Source: UBA7236 sp964463165 (GTDB lineage: Bacteria > Bacteroidota > Bacteroidia > Chitinophagales > BACL12). Taken from it: 64,000 bases of DNA. The DNA lies in NCBI GenBank assembly GCA_964463165.1, contig CAYXBK010000004.1, forward strand, positions 1-64,000. The letters run 5' to 3'. The notes below the pieces were generated by a model. That model saw nothing but the letters and a program-made list of their open reading frames with translations. It was not told the DNA's origin and ran no database searches. Positions 1 to 9,074 of this stretch are shown here, one piece after another (within the stretch, counting starts at the first letter, position 1; each line of letters begins with the position of its first letter). Made by a program: the position numbers and the translations under genes.

Positions 1-59
1 TTACCCCCATCACCATTTATGGTACAAATTGCAACAAGTAAGAAATTCCTTTGACGCAG

Positions 60-797
60 TTATTTTAGTAATAGCTCCCCGAAATAGGATTCGATCTGGT
101 TGTTTTGTTTGAGTGTGGTTGTATTGCCATAAATGGTTGAGCCATTATCTGTGAAGAGAATACATTGGTTGGCAATATTGAGTGCATGGTTCACTTCATG
201 CGTGGAGATGAGAATTGTTTTTTGCTTGCCTGAAAGGGATTTAATGAGCTGGAAGATCTCGTGTTTGTTAAAAAGGTCGAGATGCGTGGTGGGTTCGTCG
301 AAAATAATAAGTGGTGTGTCCTGCACAAGCGCACGGGCGATCATCACTTTTTGCGCTTCCCCGTCGCTGAGGTGGTTGATGTTTTTGTAATAGAGTTTTT
401 CGAGATGTAAATAAGAAACAATTTCTTCGATCTTTGATTTATCTGCTGCATTTAATTTTGCATAAAAGCCGGTATAAGGAAAGCGGCCGAGTTTTAAAAT
501 TTCTTCCACCGTGATTTGTCCGATCATATCCCTCCTGCCGGAAAATACAATGCTGATTTTTAATGCCAGTTCTCGGTAATTTAATTTCGAAACTGCTTGA
601 TCTCCCACATATATTTCACCGCCCAATGCGGGAATTAGTTTACAGATCGTATGAAGCAATGTTGATTTACCTGAACCGTTTCTTCCCAACACCGCAAGAC
701 AATCGCCGGTTTGCAATGCAATATTGATCGGCTCCGATAATGGCTTTTTATCATGACCAATAAGAAGGTTTGTTGTATGCAGTATATTTTTTACCAC
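60..797 (-). CDS. btuD: B12/iron-type ABC transporter ATP-binding protein
   Basis: A 245-residue ABC ATPase of the FecE/BtuD family, which powers import of cobalamin or siderophores through a FecCD-type permease. Visible motifs are Walker A GRNGSGKST near residue 39, an ABC signature LSDGEAQKV, Walker B LIIFDEP and the switch histidine in ILISTHE. The start is GTG; no ATG lies near the expected N-terminus. It is the last gene of a minus-strand set (propeller, BtuF, BtuC, BtuD) behind a cobalamin riboswitch, so B12 is the likely substrate. It is separated from the permease gene by about 200 bases that hold a hairpin and an octamer repeat, so it may be expressed less than the genes ahead of it. 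The family is certain; the B12 substrate is inferred from context. Confidence 0.85.
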   Translation of the reverse strand: MVKNILHTTNLLIGHDKKPLSEPINIALQTGDCLAVLGRNGSGKSTLLHTICKLIPALGGEIYVGDQAVSKLNYRELALKISIVFSGRRDMIGQITVEEILKLGRFPYTGFYAKLNAADKSKIEEIVSYLHLEKLYYKNINHLSDGEAQKVMIARALVQDTPLIIFDEPTTHLDLFNKHEIFQLIKSLSGKQKTILISTHEVNHALNIANQCILFTDNGSTIYGNTTTLKQNNQIESYFGELLLK

Positions 798-853
798 GTT
801 TACTTCGAAAAAATAGAATTACCTAAAATGTTCAATATTAAATAATATCGAAC

Positions 854-948
854 CCGCCTGCCAAGCAATGCCCCGGGCGTCGGCGGGCAGGCATTAAAGT
901 AGCTGCGCCAGCTACGTGAACACACGAACACTTGAACACACGAACACA
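854..948. repeat. Composite intergenic element: hairpin, GCTGCGCCAGC, octamer repeat
   Basis: It lies inside the B12 uptake operon between btuC and btuD. CCCGCCTGCC (854-863) can pair with GGCGGGCAGG (883-892). Then comes GCTGCGCCAGC (903-913, itself GCTG/CAGC), then about four copies of an 8-bp unit like TGAACACA (917-948). The same order of modules occurs at 33608-33755 and 43481-43755. Confidence 0.8.
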
Positions 949-999
949 AAATTTTAAATGCTTTCATATTCCTCCAACTTCCATTTGCGAATATGTGAA

Positions 1000-2025
1000 T
1001 TAAAAATAATATTTATTCAACCTCTGATTTCTGTAAATAATATAAAAAATAAACGGCCCGCCCATCAAAGCAGTTATCGAATTAATCGGCAACACCAGAT
1101 CATAGCCCGGCATCTGTGAAATGATATCGCATAACAGCATAATACCTGCACCGATCAAAGCGGAACCGGGAATTAAAATAAAATGATCGGTACTGCGGTA
1201 AACCATTCTCGCTACGTGCGGCACCGCAATACCGATAAATGTAACCGGACCGCAAAAGGCAGTAATACTGCCGGTAAAAATTGCGGCTAATAAAATCAGG
1301 AAATATCTTGTCTTCTTTAAAGAAATCCCGATTGACTGGGCATAAGCATCGCCTAATAATAAACCGTTTAAATATTTTGAAGAAAGATAAGTCGCAATTA
1401 AACTGACCAGAATAACGGGAATTAAAATCATTAATTGCTGCCAGTTCACGCCGCCTAAATTGCCGAATGTCCAGAGCATATAATTTTTCAATGCTTCCCG
1501 CTCACTGAAATATTGCAGAATGCTTACCAATGCACTGATTGCAGTTCCCAGCATTAAGCCGAGCAACAACAAACTCACCACATCTTTTATTTTATTTGAG
1601 ATGGAAAGAATTACAAGTAAGATCAATCCGCCGCCTAATATGGATGCACTGATAATCCCGATATCATTTAAAATCCCCATCTCCATACCGATGCTTCCTG
1701 AGCCCATTAAAATCAGTGCGACCATTAATCCGGAACCGGAAGAAATACCCAGCACATCAGGCCCTGCAAGCGGGTTGCGGAAGAATGTCTGCATGATCAA
1801 ACCACCAACAGGCAAAGCAATACCTGCGAGTATTGCAGTGATTGCCTTTGGAATTCTGCTTTGCAGAATAATTAAATTAAATGTTTCGGAATCGGAATTT
1901 CCGGTCAGAGTGTTGAGCACATCTCTGAACGGTATGCGCACCGAACCTAAAAATATATCAAACAGAAATAAGGCAAGAACCGAAAAGGAAATGAAAATAG
2001 TTTTAAAGAAATTGCTGCGGTGCAT
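1000..2025 (-). CDS. btuC: FecCD/BtuC-family ABC transporter permease
   Basis: A 341-residue polytopic membrane protein of the FecCD family, which forms the inner-membrane channel for B12 or siderophore import. Many hydrophobic segments span the length, and the family pattern around GPVTFIGIAVPHVARM (about residue 270) and NPLAGPDVLGISSGSG (about residue 80) is clear. I chose the ATG at 2025 because it overlaps the stop codon of the binding-protein gene as TAATG. This is a typical coupled start and gives the usual family length; the longer reading frame upstream would overlap btuF by over 100 bases. It works with the binding protein at 2025-3167 and the ATPase at 60-797. Confidence 0.9.
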   Translation of the reverse strand: MHRSNFFKTIFISFSVLALFLFDIFLGSVRIPFRDVLNTLTGNSDSETFNLIILQSRIPKAITAILAGIALPVGGLIMQTFFRNPLAGPDVLGISSGSGLMVALILMGSGSIGMEMGILNDIGIISASILGGGLILLVILSISNKIKDVVSLLLLGLMLGTAISALVSILQYFSEREALKNYMLWTFGNLGGVNWQQLMILIPVILVSLIATYLSSKYLNGLLLGDAYAQSIGISLKKTRYFLILLAAIFTGSITAFCGPVTFIGIAVPHVARMVYRSTDHFILIPGSALIGAGIMLLCDIISQMPGYDLVLPINSITALMGGPFIFYIIYRNQRLNKYYF

Positions 2026-3167
2026 TATTCTATTTTTTTGTAATAATAAAATGCATGCTCCTGCATTATTTCGGGATGAAATATTTTGACAAGGTCCTGC
2101 AAAACTAATTGCGGATTTACAACGCCGGATTCCCAATAATCATTTCCGCCTTTCGCACTCATGCGGTTATCGTTGTTGAATAAATTTCCGTTTTGATATG
2201 CCTTTATTTTCGTCAGTTTCGTATCCGCATTTTTTATTTCCGCTTTTGAGTCAACCGGTCCGATATTGATCCAGCAATCTGCTTCCATTCCTTTCAACAG
2301 AATTTGTTCCATAGAAACCGGGAAATTTCCTGTGCTCTCATTTTCTTTCCACAAATAATCGGCGCCTGCATCGCTGAGATAATTTGCGGCAAAACTTTTT
2401 CCGCCCGAAACTGTCCATTCACCACGGAAGGGCAAACTTGTAAGCACCTTCGGCCGGGATGCAGAATTTAATGCAATATTTTTTGTCTGGAGATATTGCT
2501 TTTCAATATCCTCAAAAATGGAATCAGCCTCATCAGATACATCAAAAAATGCTGCAACATATTTTATCCATTCTGCCTGCCCAAGTGGAGTGATCTCAAG
2601 ATATTCATTATTTATCACGGTTTGCAATTTGAGTGCTTCGAGTTTATGCATCGATTCTTCACCATCGGCACCAAATACATAGGTCATGATGATGCCGGGA
2701 TGTATTTGCGTCAGCATCTCATAGTTCAATGCAGATTCATAACCCATTTCTTTTATGATTCCTGCATCAATTAATTTAATCAGCAAAGAGTCATATACAT
2801 ATTGGGTTCCCGATGCGGCGATTATTTTATTGTGAAGATTTAATTTCTCCAAAAATCCAAGATGTGTGGTTGATAAACATGCAACACTTTGCACCGGTAC
2901 AGTAATGATATTTTTCTGATCGGGTGATTCAGCAACCGGAACAGAATCGCCGGCATGCACTAAATAATATTTTGCCAGAATACGGCTTGTATCCAGCGCA
3001 TCGCGGACAATCATTTTTTTATAGGTGCCAAAATCTTCAATCAAAAAACCTTTTGCATACCTGACCGGAATCTGCTCGCCGGTTGTATATGTATGATGCT
3101 CGACTTTTACCTTGCAGGATAAAAGTAAAACCGGAAAAAGAAATAATATACAATGCTTAAACTGCAT
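2025..3167 (-). CDS. btuF: Periplasmic B12/siderophore-binding lipoprotein (BtuF/FecB type)
   Basis: A 380-residue substrate-binding protein of the class III (TroA/BtuF) fold, feeding the BtuCD-type importer. The start at 3167 gives a lipoprotein signal with lipobox LLSC near residue 16; the ORF extends 7 codons further but without a better signal. The body has the family pattern VACLSTTHLGFLEKL, then GYESALNYEMLTQIHPGIIM (the strand that reads 'where the ligand is'), and GGKSFAANYLSDAGADYLW in the C-terminal lobe. Its stop codon overlaps the permease start. The cobalamin riboswitch upstream of the operon makes corrinoids the likely ligand. It lies about 70 bases after the propeller gene; that gap carries a short GGCGCAAA repeat. 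Confidence 0.85.
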   Translation of the reverse strand: MQFKHCILFLFPVLLLSCKVKVEHHTYTTGEQIPVRYAKGFLIEDFGTYKKMIVRDALDTSRILAKYYLVHAGDSVPVAESPDQKNIITVPVQSVACLSTTHLGFLEKLNLHNKIIAASGTQYVYDSLLIKLIDAGIIKEMGYESALNYEMLTQIHPGIIMTYVFGADGEESMHKLEALKLQTVINNEYLEITPLGQAEWIKYVAAFFDVSDEADSIFEDIEKQYLQTKNIALNSASRPKVLTSLPFRGEWTVSGGKSFAANYLSDAGADYLWKENESTGNFPVSMEQILLKGMEADCWINIGPVDSKAEIKNADTKLTKIKAYQNGNLFNNDNRMSAKGGNDYWESGVVNPQLVLQDLVKIFHPEIMQEHAFYYYKKIE

Positions 3168-3240
3168 AAATAAAACACGAAGGCGCAAAGGCGCAAAGGC
3201 ACAAAGAAAAGTTCGCGACTCAGCGCCTTCATGTAAAAAA

Positions 3241-4518
3241 TTAATTTTTAGAAAATGACTTCGTCATCACTTCGTCACCTGAAGTGATTTTCACAAAGTA
3301 AGTTCCGGAGATCAGCGAGGAAACATCAATGGAATTTTCAGCACTCTGAAATTCTTCTATTTTATTTCCATCGATACCGTAAATTTCAACAAGGTCGATC
3401 TGTGCATGATTTGTCATTTCAATTGTCAGAGTTGCTGCAACCGGATTCGGGTAGATTTTAATATCATTCGATTTCGTTTCTGACACTTCTGTGCCCATGC
3501 GTACATCCAGCACCATATTTCCGGGTGAAACACCTGCATCGAAAGAAGAAATCAGATCTCCTCCTATTTCGTAAATATTCACTTTGCCGTACGAAAAATA
3601 ATCTGTTTCTGATGCATACATCAAATGATTGAGTGCATCGAATGTGATCGCATAAAAGTTTTTGGTATAATCTGTTTCATCCACAATTGCTTCAGTGAGC
3701 GGGTTGTATTTTGTAACAACAGAATTAAATAATTCCTGGTAATAAATATCTCCGTTGTAATAAACGGAAGTTCCGCAACCTGCAGAAATATTCAATAAAT
3801 CGGTTGTAGAAATATCACCCGTGCCGATTTTGAAATTACTTACAGAGGATCCTGTATAATCTTTATTATTGAGAGTAAAAATATTATCGCCGTCGATCAT
3901 GATATTATCCGGATTTTTTCCGTTTTCCCCCAGATCAATTGTTCCGGTTATAGTTTGCGTATAGAGATCCAGCTCAGCGATATAGCCGACTTCTTCTCCC
4001 CAGACAAACCCGTTGTTTACAGCGATATAAGCGATACCATCTTTCACAACAACGCCTTCAGCAGCATGCGGCACTATATCTCCCGGCACTTCATAAATAA
4101 AATACAATGAATTTTTATCGTATACCTGAATATAAGAATCAAATGTCGTGAGATATTCTCCCCTGGTTACAATGATCTGGTCATTTGAAAATGCAATTTT
4201 TCTGATTCCTGTTATTTCAACGGAATTGACCAGTTCATTTGTGAGCAGATCATATTTTAATAAATGATCATCAGCTGCAACATAAAAATAATTTCCGTCG
4301 ATCCTGATGTCGGTTGCAAAGCGTGCGCCTTCAATTTCATCGATGGTTGTATAAATTGAAGTTGCGGGATCATATGCTCCGATCGTGACCGGTGTAACAA
4401 TTGTGGATGTTACATAATCATAATATCCTTCATTCAGAATTAAAACCCGGTTTACGGATTGTGCATTTGCAAACAAAATTGTAATTGCTGCAAAGAGTGT
4501 AAAGGTGAATTTCCTCAT
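3241..4518 (-). CDS. Surface beta-propeller, YncE/DUF5074-like (BtuG-like), with T9SS sorting domain
   Basis: A 425-residue secreted protein. The start at 4518 gives a clean signal peptide ending near FANAQS. Residues about 25-345 are repeated strands of the YncE/DUF5074 propeller type (for example VVKDGIAYIAVNNGF and NPDNIMIDGDNIFTLNN). The C-terminus (about 355-425) is a T9SS type A sorting domain beginning IKIYPNPVAATLTIEM and ending in KSFSKN. It is the first gene behind a cobalamin riboswitch and is followed by btuFCD. In Bacteroides, BtuG propeller lipoproteins bind B12 on the cell surface and pass it to BtuB. I infer the same role here, with T9SS anchoring in place of a lipid anchor. 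No BtuB is evident next to it. Confidence 0.8.
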   Translation of the reverse strand: MRKFTFTLFAAITILFANAQSVNRVLILNEGYYDYVTSTIVTPVTIGAYDPATSIYTTIDEIEGARFATDIRIDGNYFYVAADDHLLKYDLLTNELVNSVEITGIRKIAFSNDQIIVTRGEYLTTFDSYIQVYDKNSLYFIYEVPGDIVPHAAEGVVVKDGIAYIAVNNGFVWGEEVGYIAELDLYTQTITGTIDLGENGKNPDNIMIDGDNIFTLNNKDYTGSSVSNFKIGTGDISTTDLLNISAGCGTSVYYNGDIYYQELFNSVVTKYNPLTEAIVDETDYTKNFYAITFDALNHLMYASETDYFSYGKVNIYEIGGDLISSFDAGVSPGNMVLDVRMGTEVSETKSNDIKIYPNPVAATLTIEMTNHAQIDLVEIYGIDGNKIEEFQSAENSIDVSSLISGTYFVKITSGDEVMTKSFSKN

Positions 4519-4621
4519 AATAATTTTTTTAAATGGTGAAATAATATGAGGGTTTAAGAAGACAGCAAATAGTACGAATACCACTTACATCTCAACTTTT
4601 ACCCCAAAAGTTTTGACTTGT

Positions 4622-4812
4622 GTAATTTGCGGCAGGTCTTCTGGCTTTCCTGCTTTTCTGATTTCCTTCCCGTTGAAAATTCCCAACAGTGGTATTGCAG
4701 ATCAGAAAAACATCCGCCGTACGGCGGAGCAGGATTACAGCAGTGGGGACTGCGCCGGTTTCGCACCGGTCTTCCCTCTTAGATCCGCCGGAGGGCGGAC
4801 AACCGTAATTAC
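4622..4812 (-). promoter_or_regulatory. Cobalamin (adenosylcobalamin) riboswitch
   Basis: Read on the minus strand this contains the conserved B12-box core: TAAGAGGGAAGACCGGTGCG, then AACCGGCGCAGTCCCCACTG, a variable arm with the palindrome TCCGCCGTACGGCGGA, and the closing segment GCCAGAAGACCTGCC. About 100 bases separate it from the propeller start codon, enough for an expression platform. Cobalamin binding normally lowers expression of the downstream uptake genes. The core match is strong; the exact ends are estimates. Confidence 0.93.
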
Positions 4813-4816
4813 GGAG

Positions 4817-4848
4817 GTAAAGATAGAATTGTGAAGGGATAAGCCAAA
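4817..4848 (-). promoter_or_regulatory. Bacteroidota-type promoter of the B12 operon
   Basis: On the minus strand, TTTG (4848-4845) is followed after 19 bases by TATCTTTAC (4825-4817). This matches the Bacteroidota consensus TTTG-N19-21-TAnnTTTG except for the last base of the -7 box. It lies immediately before the riboswitch, so transcription would begin at its 5' end. Confidence 0.65.
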
Positions 4849-5227
4849 CAATTAGCAGAAATTTTTATAAACAGTCATACCATTGTAAAATAATTTACAA
4901 TGTATGGCGTTTATTGATTTGTCTGGCAGAGACGTTCAAGTATGAAAAGCGCTGCGCCCCAGGGGTGCGGCGCTACTTATTTTGTCAAGTATCAGGTATC
5001 AAGTATCAGGTATCAAGTATCAGGTATCAAGTATCAAGTATCAAGTATCAAGTTTTTAGATTTACAATGTATAAACCGGTTGCACAAACAATTTAAATGA
5101 AGCCATTAAGTAAGTGGCCGGTTTTATCCTGATAGATTGAAGTTCCAGGTTAATTATTACTATCACGAAATTCAATCAGCATATTAAACTGATTTCATTG
5201 CGGGCTTTGTGCCTTTGTGGGCAACAA
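4849..5227. other. Gene-free region with palindromes and a heptad repeat
   Basis: No convincing gene. It holds an AT-rich palindrome around CATTGTAAA/TTTACAATG (4876-4907), a GC-rich inverted repeat AGCGCTGCGCCCC/GGGGTGCGGCGCT (about 4947-4976) that could end transcripts, and the 7-bp repeat listed separately. A pair of short fragments resembling GCCTTTGTGG also appears near 5207. Confidence 0.6.
4984..5053. repeat. Heptad tandem repeat, TATCAAG/TATCAGG
   Basis: About ten copies of a 7-bp unit, TATCAAG or TATCAGG, in strict register. The reverse strand reads CTTGATA, which contains TGA. It is one of the period-7 intergenic repeats of this window. Confidence 0.9.
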
Positions 5228-5809
5228 TTAAAAAGTGAAAAGCAGATATAATAAATAAAAACTCGCTGCAACACCGCAGAGGCCGATGATAATATAATTT
5301 AATATTGCAAGTTTTTCTCCCTTTAATTTTTTGGGATCAGCTTTTATTTTTTTCCAGCCGATCATTGTAATAACGGCACTTACAATTAATAAACCTGCAC
5401 CTATCAGGAGCAGAATACCGGTGCCTGTTAAACCAAGTAAACCTAATGCGAGTCCCCCGACTGCCGTTGCAGTTCCGCCTAATACAAGTGGTTCGAATTT
5501 CGGTTCTACTTTCGTAGTGTCTTCTTTTTCCTTGACAGAAAATTCAGGTATTGAATTCAAATATGCATAGTCACTTTGAATATCATTCCTGCTCAGTGTT
5601 TCAGAAGTGGAAACCGTAAAATTTTCTGCCGGCACCGAAATTTCCTGTTCACTGAATCCAACGGGTGCTTTTATTTCTGCTTTGTTTGTCCCGATCTCCG
5701 CTACATTCACAGATTTTGATATTTGCAGATGGGCAGTCCTGTTGCAGGACACAAGCAGAGTGAGGAGGATTGCGTATGAAATGGTTTTCAGCACAGAAGT
5801 CGAAAGCAT
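5228..5809 (-). CDS. Hypothetical lipoprotein with C-terminal membrane segments
   Basis: A 193-residue protein I do not recognise. The ATG at 5809 gives a signal with lipobox LLVSC. The middle (about 25-105) is polar and acidic. Residues about 107-150 form a glycine- and leucine-rich hydrophobic stretch (GGLALGLLGLTGTG) that probably makes two membrane passes. A third hydrophobic segment is at the C-terminus (about 170-193), after a lysine-rich loop. Similar small proteins with a lipid anchor and terminal helices are frequent in Bacteroidota, but no function is evident. It stands alone between the B12 operon and the beta-helix protein. Confidence 0.65.
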   Translation of the reverse strand: MLSTSVLKTISYAILLTLLVSCNRTAHLQISKSVNVAEIGTNKAEIKAPVGFSEQEISVPAENFTVSTSETLSRNDIQSDYAYLNSIPEFSVKEKEDTTKVEPKFEPLVLGGTATAVGGLALGLLGLTGTGILLLIGAGLLIVSAVITMIGWKKIKADPKKLKGEKLAILNYIIIGLCGVAASFYLLYLLFTF

Positions 5810-5933
5810 AACGGGCAAAAATATGAATTATTGCCAAGAGTAGGGTGAACTGCGTTGATTAGGAAATTATTGCAGGTACCCTACACCACAAGAAGTTGCG
5901 GAGGCAGAAAGAAAATAATGTGAGATCGATCCT

Positions 5934-8198
5934 TTACCCGATGATCAGCTTCTCAAAATAATAAATGCCATTACCTATTAATTGAACTGTGTAAATACCT
6001 GCAGGAAATTTGTTATTGATTTTTATTTCATTGATCCCGGAGCCCAGGACGGATGTCTGATAAACCCGCTTTCCATTTATATCTGTAATAATAAGTTGTG
6101 CCTCAGAATTGAAATCCGGTAATTCTACAACAAAATAATCATGTGCCGGATTCGGATACATATTCAAAGTTGCAACATCAGCAATGCGCAAACCCAAACC
6201 GACGGTTGCCGGGATAGTTTGCATGCAAGCATGTGCATCTCTTGTCATAATTGTATAATCGCCGGCTGTGAGTCCATTAAATTTTTTGGATGTTTGCCAA
6301 GACAATCCGCCATTGATTGAAAATTCTTTTAATCCGAATCCGCCTGTTGCTTTCACATTTATTTTTCCGTTTGATGCACCCGGCATCGTTTCATTTGTAA
6401 TACTGGTTACCGTTAAATTCAAAACCGGGTCCTGTGTAAGATTAATTGTTGATATAATGGAAGAATCACAATCATCGGTCAAGCGGATCTTATAATTGCC
6501 GGCACATAAACCGGTTAATGTTCCCGTGTATGTTTGCCAGCCCATGCCCGGTGGTTTATATTCAAGCAGATAAGGTGCACAGCCGCCAACTGCTGAAAGT
6601 GTTATCGTGCCGTTGCATGAACCATTACAAGTGACAGCTAAAATGGTATTTGAAAATGCAAGCGGTAATGAAGCGAATTCATCAGCGCCGATATCCACTC
6701 TAGTTCCGATAAATCGAGATTCAAGGTCCATATCAATATCATCTGCAGCAATACCTGCGTCATCATATAACGGATCTCCGTTATTGATACATGGCGATAA
6801 CGATAATAAATGAAAATCAAAATCAGGTGCAATTAAATCACTGAACAAGGGATGAGTGAATATTGAATTTGCATCAGTGCCTGCAGCAGTTTTAAAATTA
6901 TCATAGCCAATGATATAACTAAAGTCGAATAAGAATTTTGCATTTGAAGTGCCACCGGGATAATAATAATCGTTATAATTCAAATCGATATTAAATCCGG
7001 GATCAATAATTTCGGCATTGATCATCCATGCATTTGTTTCTGCATAAAAAATATTATTTTTTACTTCGCAATTCAATGCGTATTGAATCCAGAGCTGACC
7101 GAAACCGATGTTGAGTAAATCATTATCAAAAACAGTATTGCCTGTGAAGCTGCAATTTTGCACCTGCCCTGTTGCGGGAAAATCGTAGCCGCCAAATCCC
7201 AATCCGCTTTTTTCATTTTTATAAATGAGATTATTCCGGACTATAATATTTTCGGCAATGAATCCATTGTTTTCGCAACCTATTTCCAGGCCGATATCCG
7301 AACCGGTAATTGAATTATTTTCAACGATAATATCTTTTCCGCCGTCTACATAAATTCCGCCTGCAAATCCGCCACCGTAAATTGAATTGGCATTGATCAC
7401 CGTATTAAATTTACAAACACCGTTTCGAGCAAAATTCACGGCATCATTTGTATTCACCCAATCTTCCCCGCCGATCATTACGATACCGATATTATTTACA
7501 TCTTCCACAAGATTATTGGAAATCTCAAATCCATCGATATTTCCATTTACGGCAATTGCTTCGCTTGGAGCAGGTGCAATATTCTCAATATGATTTCCCG
7601 AAATAAGAATATTTGAGAACGGAATTGTTGTATTTGAACCGACGAATAATATCCCGACCGCATTATCGCCAAGAAGGTCGTGCATGTAATTGTTGAGAAT
7701 TTTAATATCATCTCCCCTGCCCTCGCATAAAATTGCATAACTCTCATTGCAATCCGTTGTATAAAATTCGCAATTGCTGATTTCAATATGATTGCAATTT
7801 CCATACAGGTTAATTACAGGCTGATAGCTTCCGTTATGATTTGTAAAACGCAGGCCGTCAATTTTAATATAATCTTTATTTTCAATTGCCATAAACGACT
7901 GGTTATTCCCGACCGTACTGCCATCGAGAATCACAATATCTTCATTATAATTTTGCAATGTGATATATTGTCCTGCCGCTCCCTCATGATTCCACGTGAG
8001 TTTACCGGTGTAGGTTCCCGCCATAATATTTAAAATATCTCCTGCCACCGCATGATTGAGTGCGTATTGGATTGTGAGCCAGGGGGAGGAGGTGGAAGTG
8101 CCGGGGTTTGAATTATTTCCAGTTGTGGAGATATAATAGTTTGCAGAGAAAGAATAAATCGGAAATTGCAATAGCAAAAGGGTTAAAATTCTGTACAT
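5934..8198 (-). CDS. Secreted right-handed beta-helix protein with SprB-like repeat and T9SS domain
   Basis: A 754-residue exported protein. After a signal peptide (about 1-19, ending YSFSA) comes a DUF1565-like start, YYISTTGNNSNPGTSTSSPW, typical of parallel beta-helix proteins. Residues about 20-480 consist of repeated asparagine-rich turns such as ISNCEF, ILNNYM and ISGNHI, as in pectate-lyase-like folds. Residues about 515-665 resemble SprB-type adhesin repeats (CNGSCNGTITLSAVGGCAPY). Residues about 680-754 are a T9SS type A sorting domain starting NMYPNPAHDYFVVELP. A surface polysaccharide-binding, polysaccharide-cleaving or adhesive role is possible. No catalytic residues can be assigned by eye, so no enzyme activity is claimed. 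Confidence 0.85.
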   Translation of the reverse strand: MYRILTLLLLQFPIYSFSANYYISTTGNNSNPGTSTSSPWLTIQYALNHAVAGDILNIMAGTYTGKLTWNHEGAAGQYITLQNYNEDIVILDGSTVGNNQSFMAIENKDYIKIDGLRFTNHNGSYQPVINLYGNCNHIEISNCEFYTTDCNESYAILCEGRGDDIKILNNYMHDLLGDNAVGILFVGSNTTIPFSNILISGNHIENIAPAPSEAIAVNGNIDGFEISNNLVEDVNNIGIVMIGGEDWVNTNDAVNFARNGVCKFNTVINANSIYGGGFAGGIYVDGGKDIIVENNSITGSDIGLEIGCENNGFIAENIIVRNNLIYKNEKSGLGFGGYDFPATGQVQNCSFTGNTVFDNDLLNIGFGQLWIQYALNCEVKNNIFYAETNAWMINAEIIDPGFNIDLNYNDYYYPGGTSNAKFLFDFSYIIGYDNFKTAAGTDANSIFTHPLFSDLIAPDFDFHLLSLSPCINNGDPLYDDAGIAADDIDMDLESRFIGTRVDIGADEFASLPLAFSNTILAVTCNGSCNGTITLSAVGGCAPYLLEYKPPGMGWQTYTGTLTGLCAGNYKIRLTDDCDSSIISTINLTQDPVLNLTVTSITNETMPGASNGKINVKATGGFGLKEFSINGGLSWQTSKKFNGLTAGDYTIMTRDAHACMQTIPATVGLGLRIADVATLNMYPNPAHDYFVVELPDFNSEAQLIITDINGKRVYQTSVLGSGINEIKINNKFPAGIYTVQLIGNGIYYFEKLIIG

Positions 8199-8234
8199 AT
8201 ATTGATTTTATAACGAATATAATTCAATTCGTTA

Positions 8235-8262
8235 AAATAAAAAACCCGCCAATGGCGGGTCC
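8235..8262 (-). terminator. Intrinsic terminator after the DUF4476 gene
   Basis: On the minus strand ACCCGCC-ATT-GGCGGGT forms a 7-bp GC-rich hairpin followed by TTTTTTATTTT. It lies about 25 bases after the stop codon at 8285. Confidence 0.88.
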
Positions 8263-8284
8263 GTTCTAACTACTGTAATAAAAA

Positions 8285-9028
8285 TTAATATGAGGACAGA
8301 TATGCATTCAATTCCTCCACACTGCTGCTGAACCAAAATTCCTGATTTACTATAAAATAATTCTGTTTATCAATTACTTTAGGATAAGCTGCTTTTGCAA
8401 ATGCAAGTTTTGAATTTTCAAACCAGAACATATCCATGATGGATGCGATCTGTGCCGATGTGAACCAGTTATTCTGCAATGCCTGCAGTGCAACAGTTAA
8501 TCTGGTGTCATCAAACCATTGCGCATCCAGTACATTTCTTAATTGATCAAAACTGTTCGGGGAAATTGCAGCCGGAGCATTATTTTGAAACGGCGTGTAC
8601 GGATTGAATTGCTGATAAGGATCGTATGCAGGTTGCGGTGGTTTATTGCAAAGATCCAGCGGATCTACATCCCGCACAGAAAACCTTCCATATTGATCGA
8701 TCACAGCCTGCGTAAAAGAAGCCGGCCTGATAAATATTGTCCCTGCATATATTTTTATCCGTTCTCGACTCGCATAATATCCATGATCAACAATTCTCTC
8801 AGAAAATATTTCAAGTACATGTTTTCCCGGTTCCATCTGCGTGATGGTAATAATTTCGGATTGCTGCGGAAATTCCTGCTGATCCATTGCAATTGTAATT
8901 AATCCCGCTCCATCGGATGTAATTTCAAAAGCGGAATAATCGGGATGATTTGTTGCGCCCGGCCAGGCGAAAGCGATCTGACAATTAAATAAAATAATTC
9001 CTGCAATATTGCGTATCCCTTTTTTCAT
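8285..9028 (-). CDS. Secreted DUF4476-domain protein
   Basis: A 247-residue exported protein. The start at 9028 is preceded by AAGGAGGCCATT, a strong Shine-Dalgarno sequence that is uncommon in this phylum, and opens a signal peptide ending near QIAFAW. Residues about 35-110 look like a beta-sandwich. Residues about 160-247 carry the repeated helical pattern of DUF4476 (FDQLRNVLDAQWFDDTRLTV, then NWFTSAQIASIMDMFWFENS). A proline/asparagine-rich linker joins the two parts. DUF4476 proteins are common secreted proteins of Bacteroidota with no known function. The open frame continues 21 codons upstream through the 20-bp repeat array, but that part is repeat translation. Confidence 0.8.
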   Translation of the reverse strand: MKKGIRNIAGIILFNCQIAFAWPGATNHPDYSAFEITSDGAGLITIAMDQQEFPQQSEIITITQMEPGKHVLEIFSERIVDHGYYASRERIKIYAGTIFIRPASFTQAVIDQYGRFSVRDVDPLDLCNKPPQPAYDPYQQFNPYTPFQNNAPAAISPNSFDQLRNVLDAQWFDDTRLTVALQALQNNWFTSAQIASIMDMFWFENSKLAFAKAAYPKVIDKQNYFIVNQEFWFSSSVEELNAYLSSY

Positions 9029-9074
9029 AATGGCCTCCTTTTTTAATCCGGGAGATTCCATTTTCGTGCCATGG

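Noticed and set aside
4947..4976. GC-rich inverted repeat AGCGCTGCGCCCC/GGGGTGCGGCGCT as a terminator of the lipoprotein gene
   Set aside because: It lies about 250 bases past the gene end without a clear T-run, so it was only mentioned in the gene-free region.
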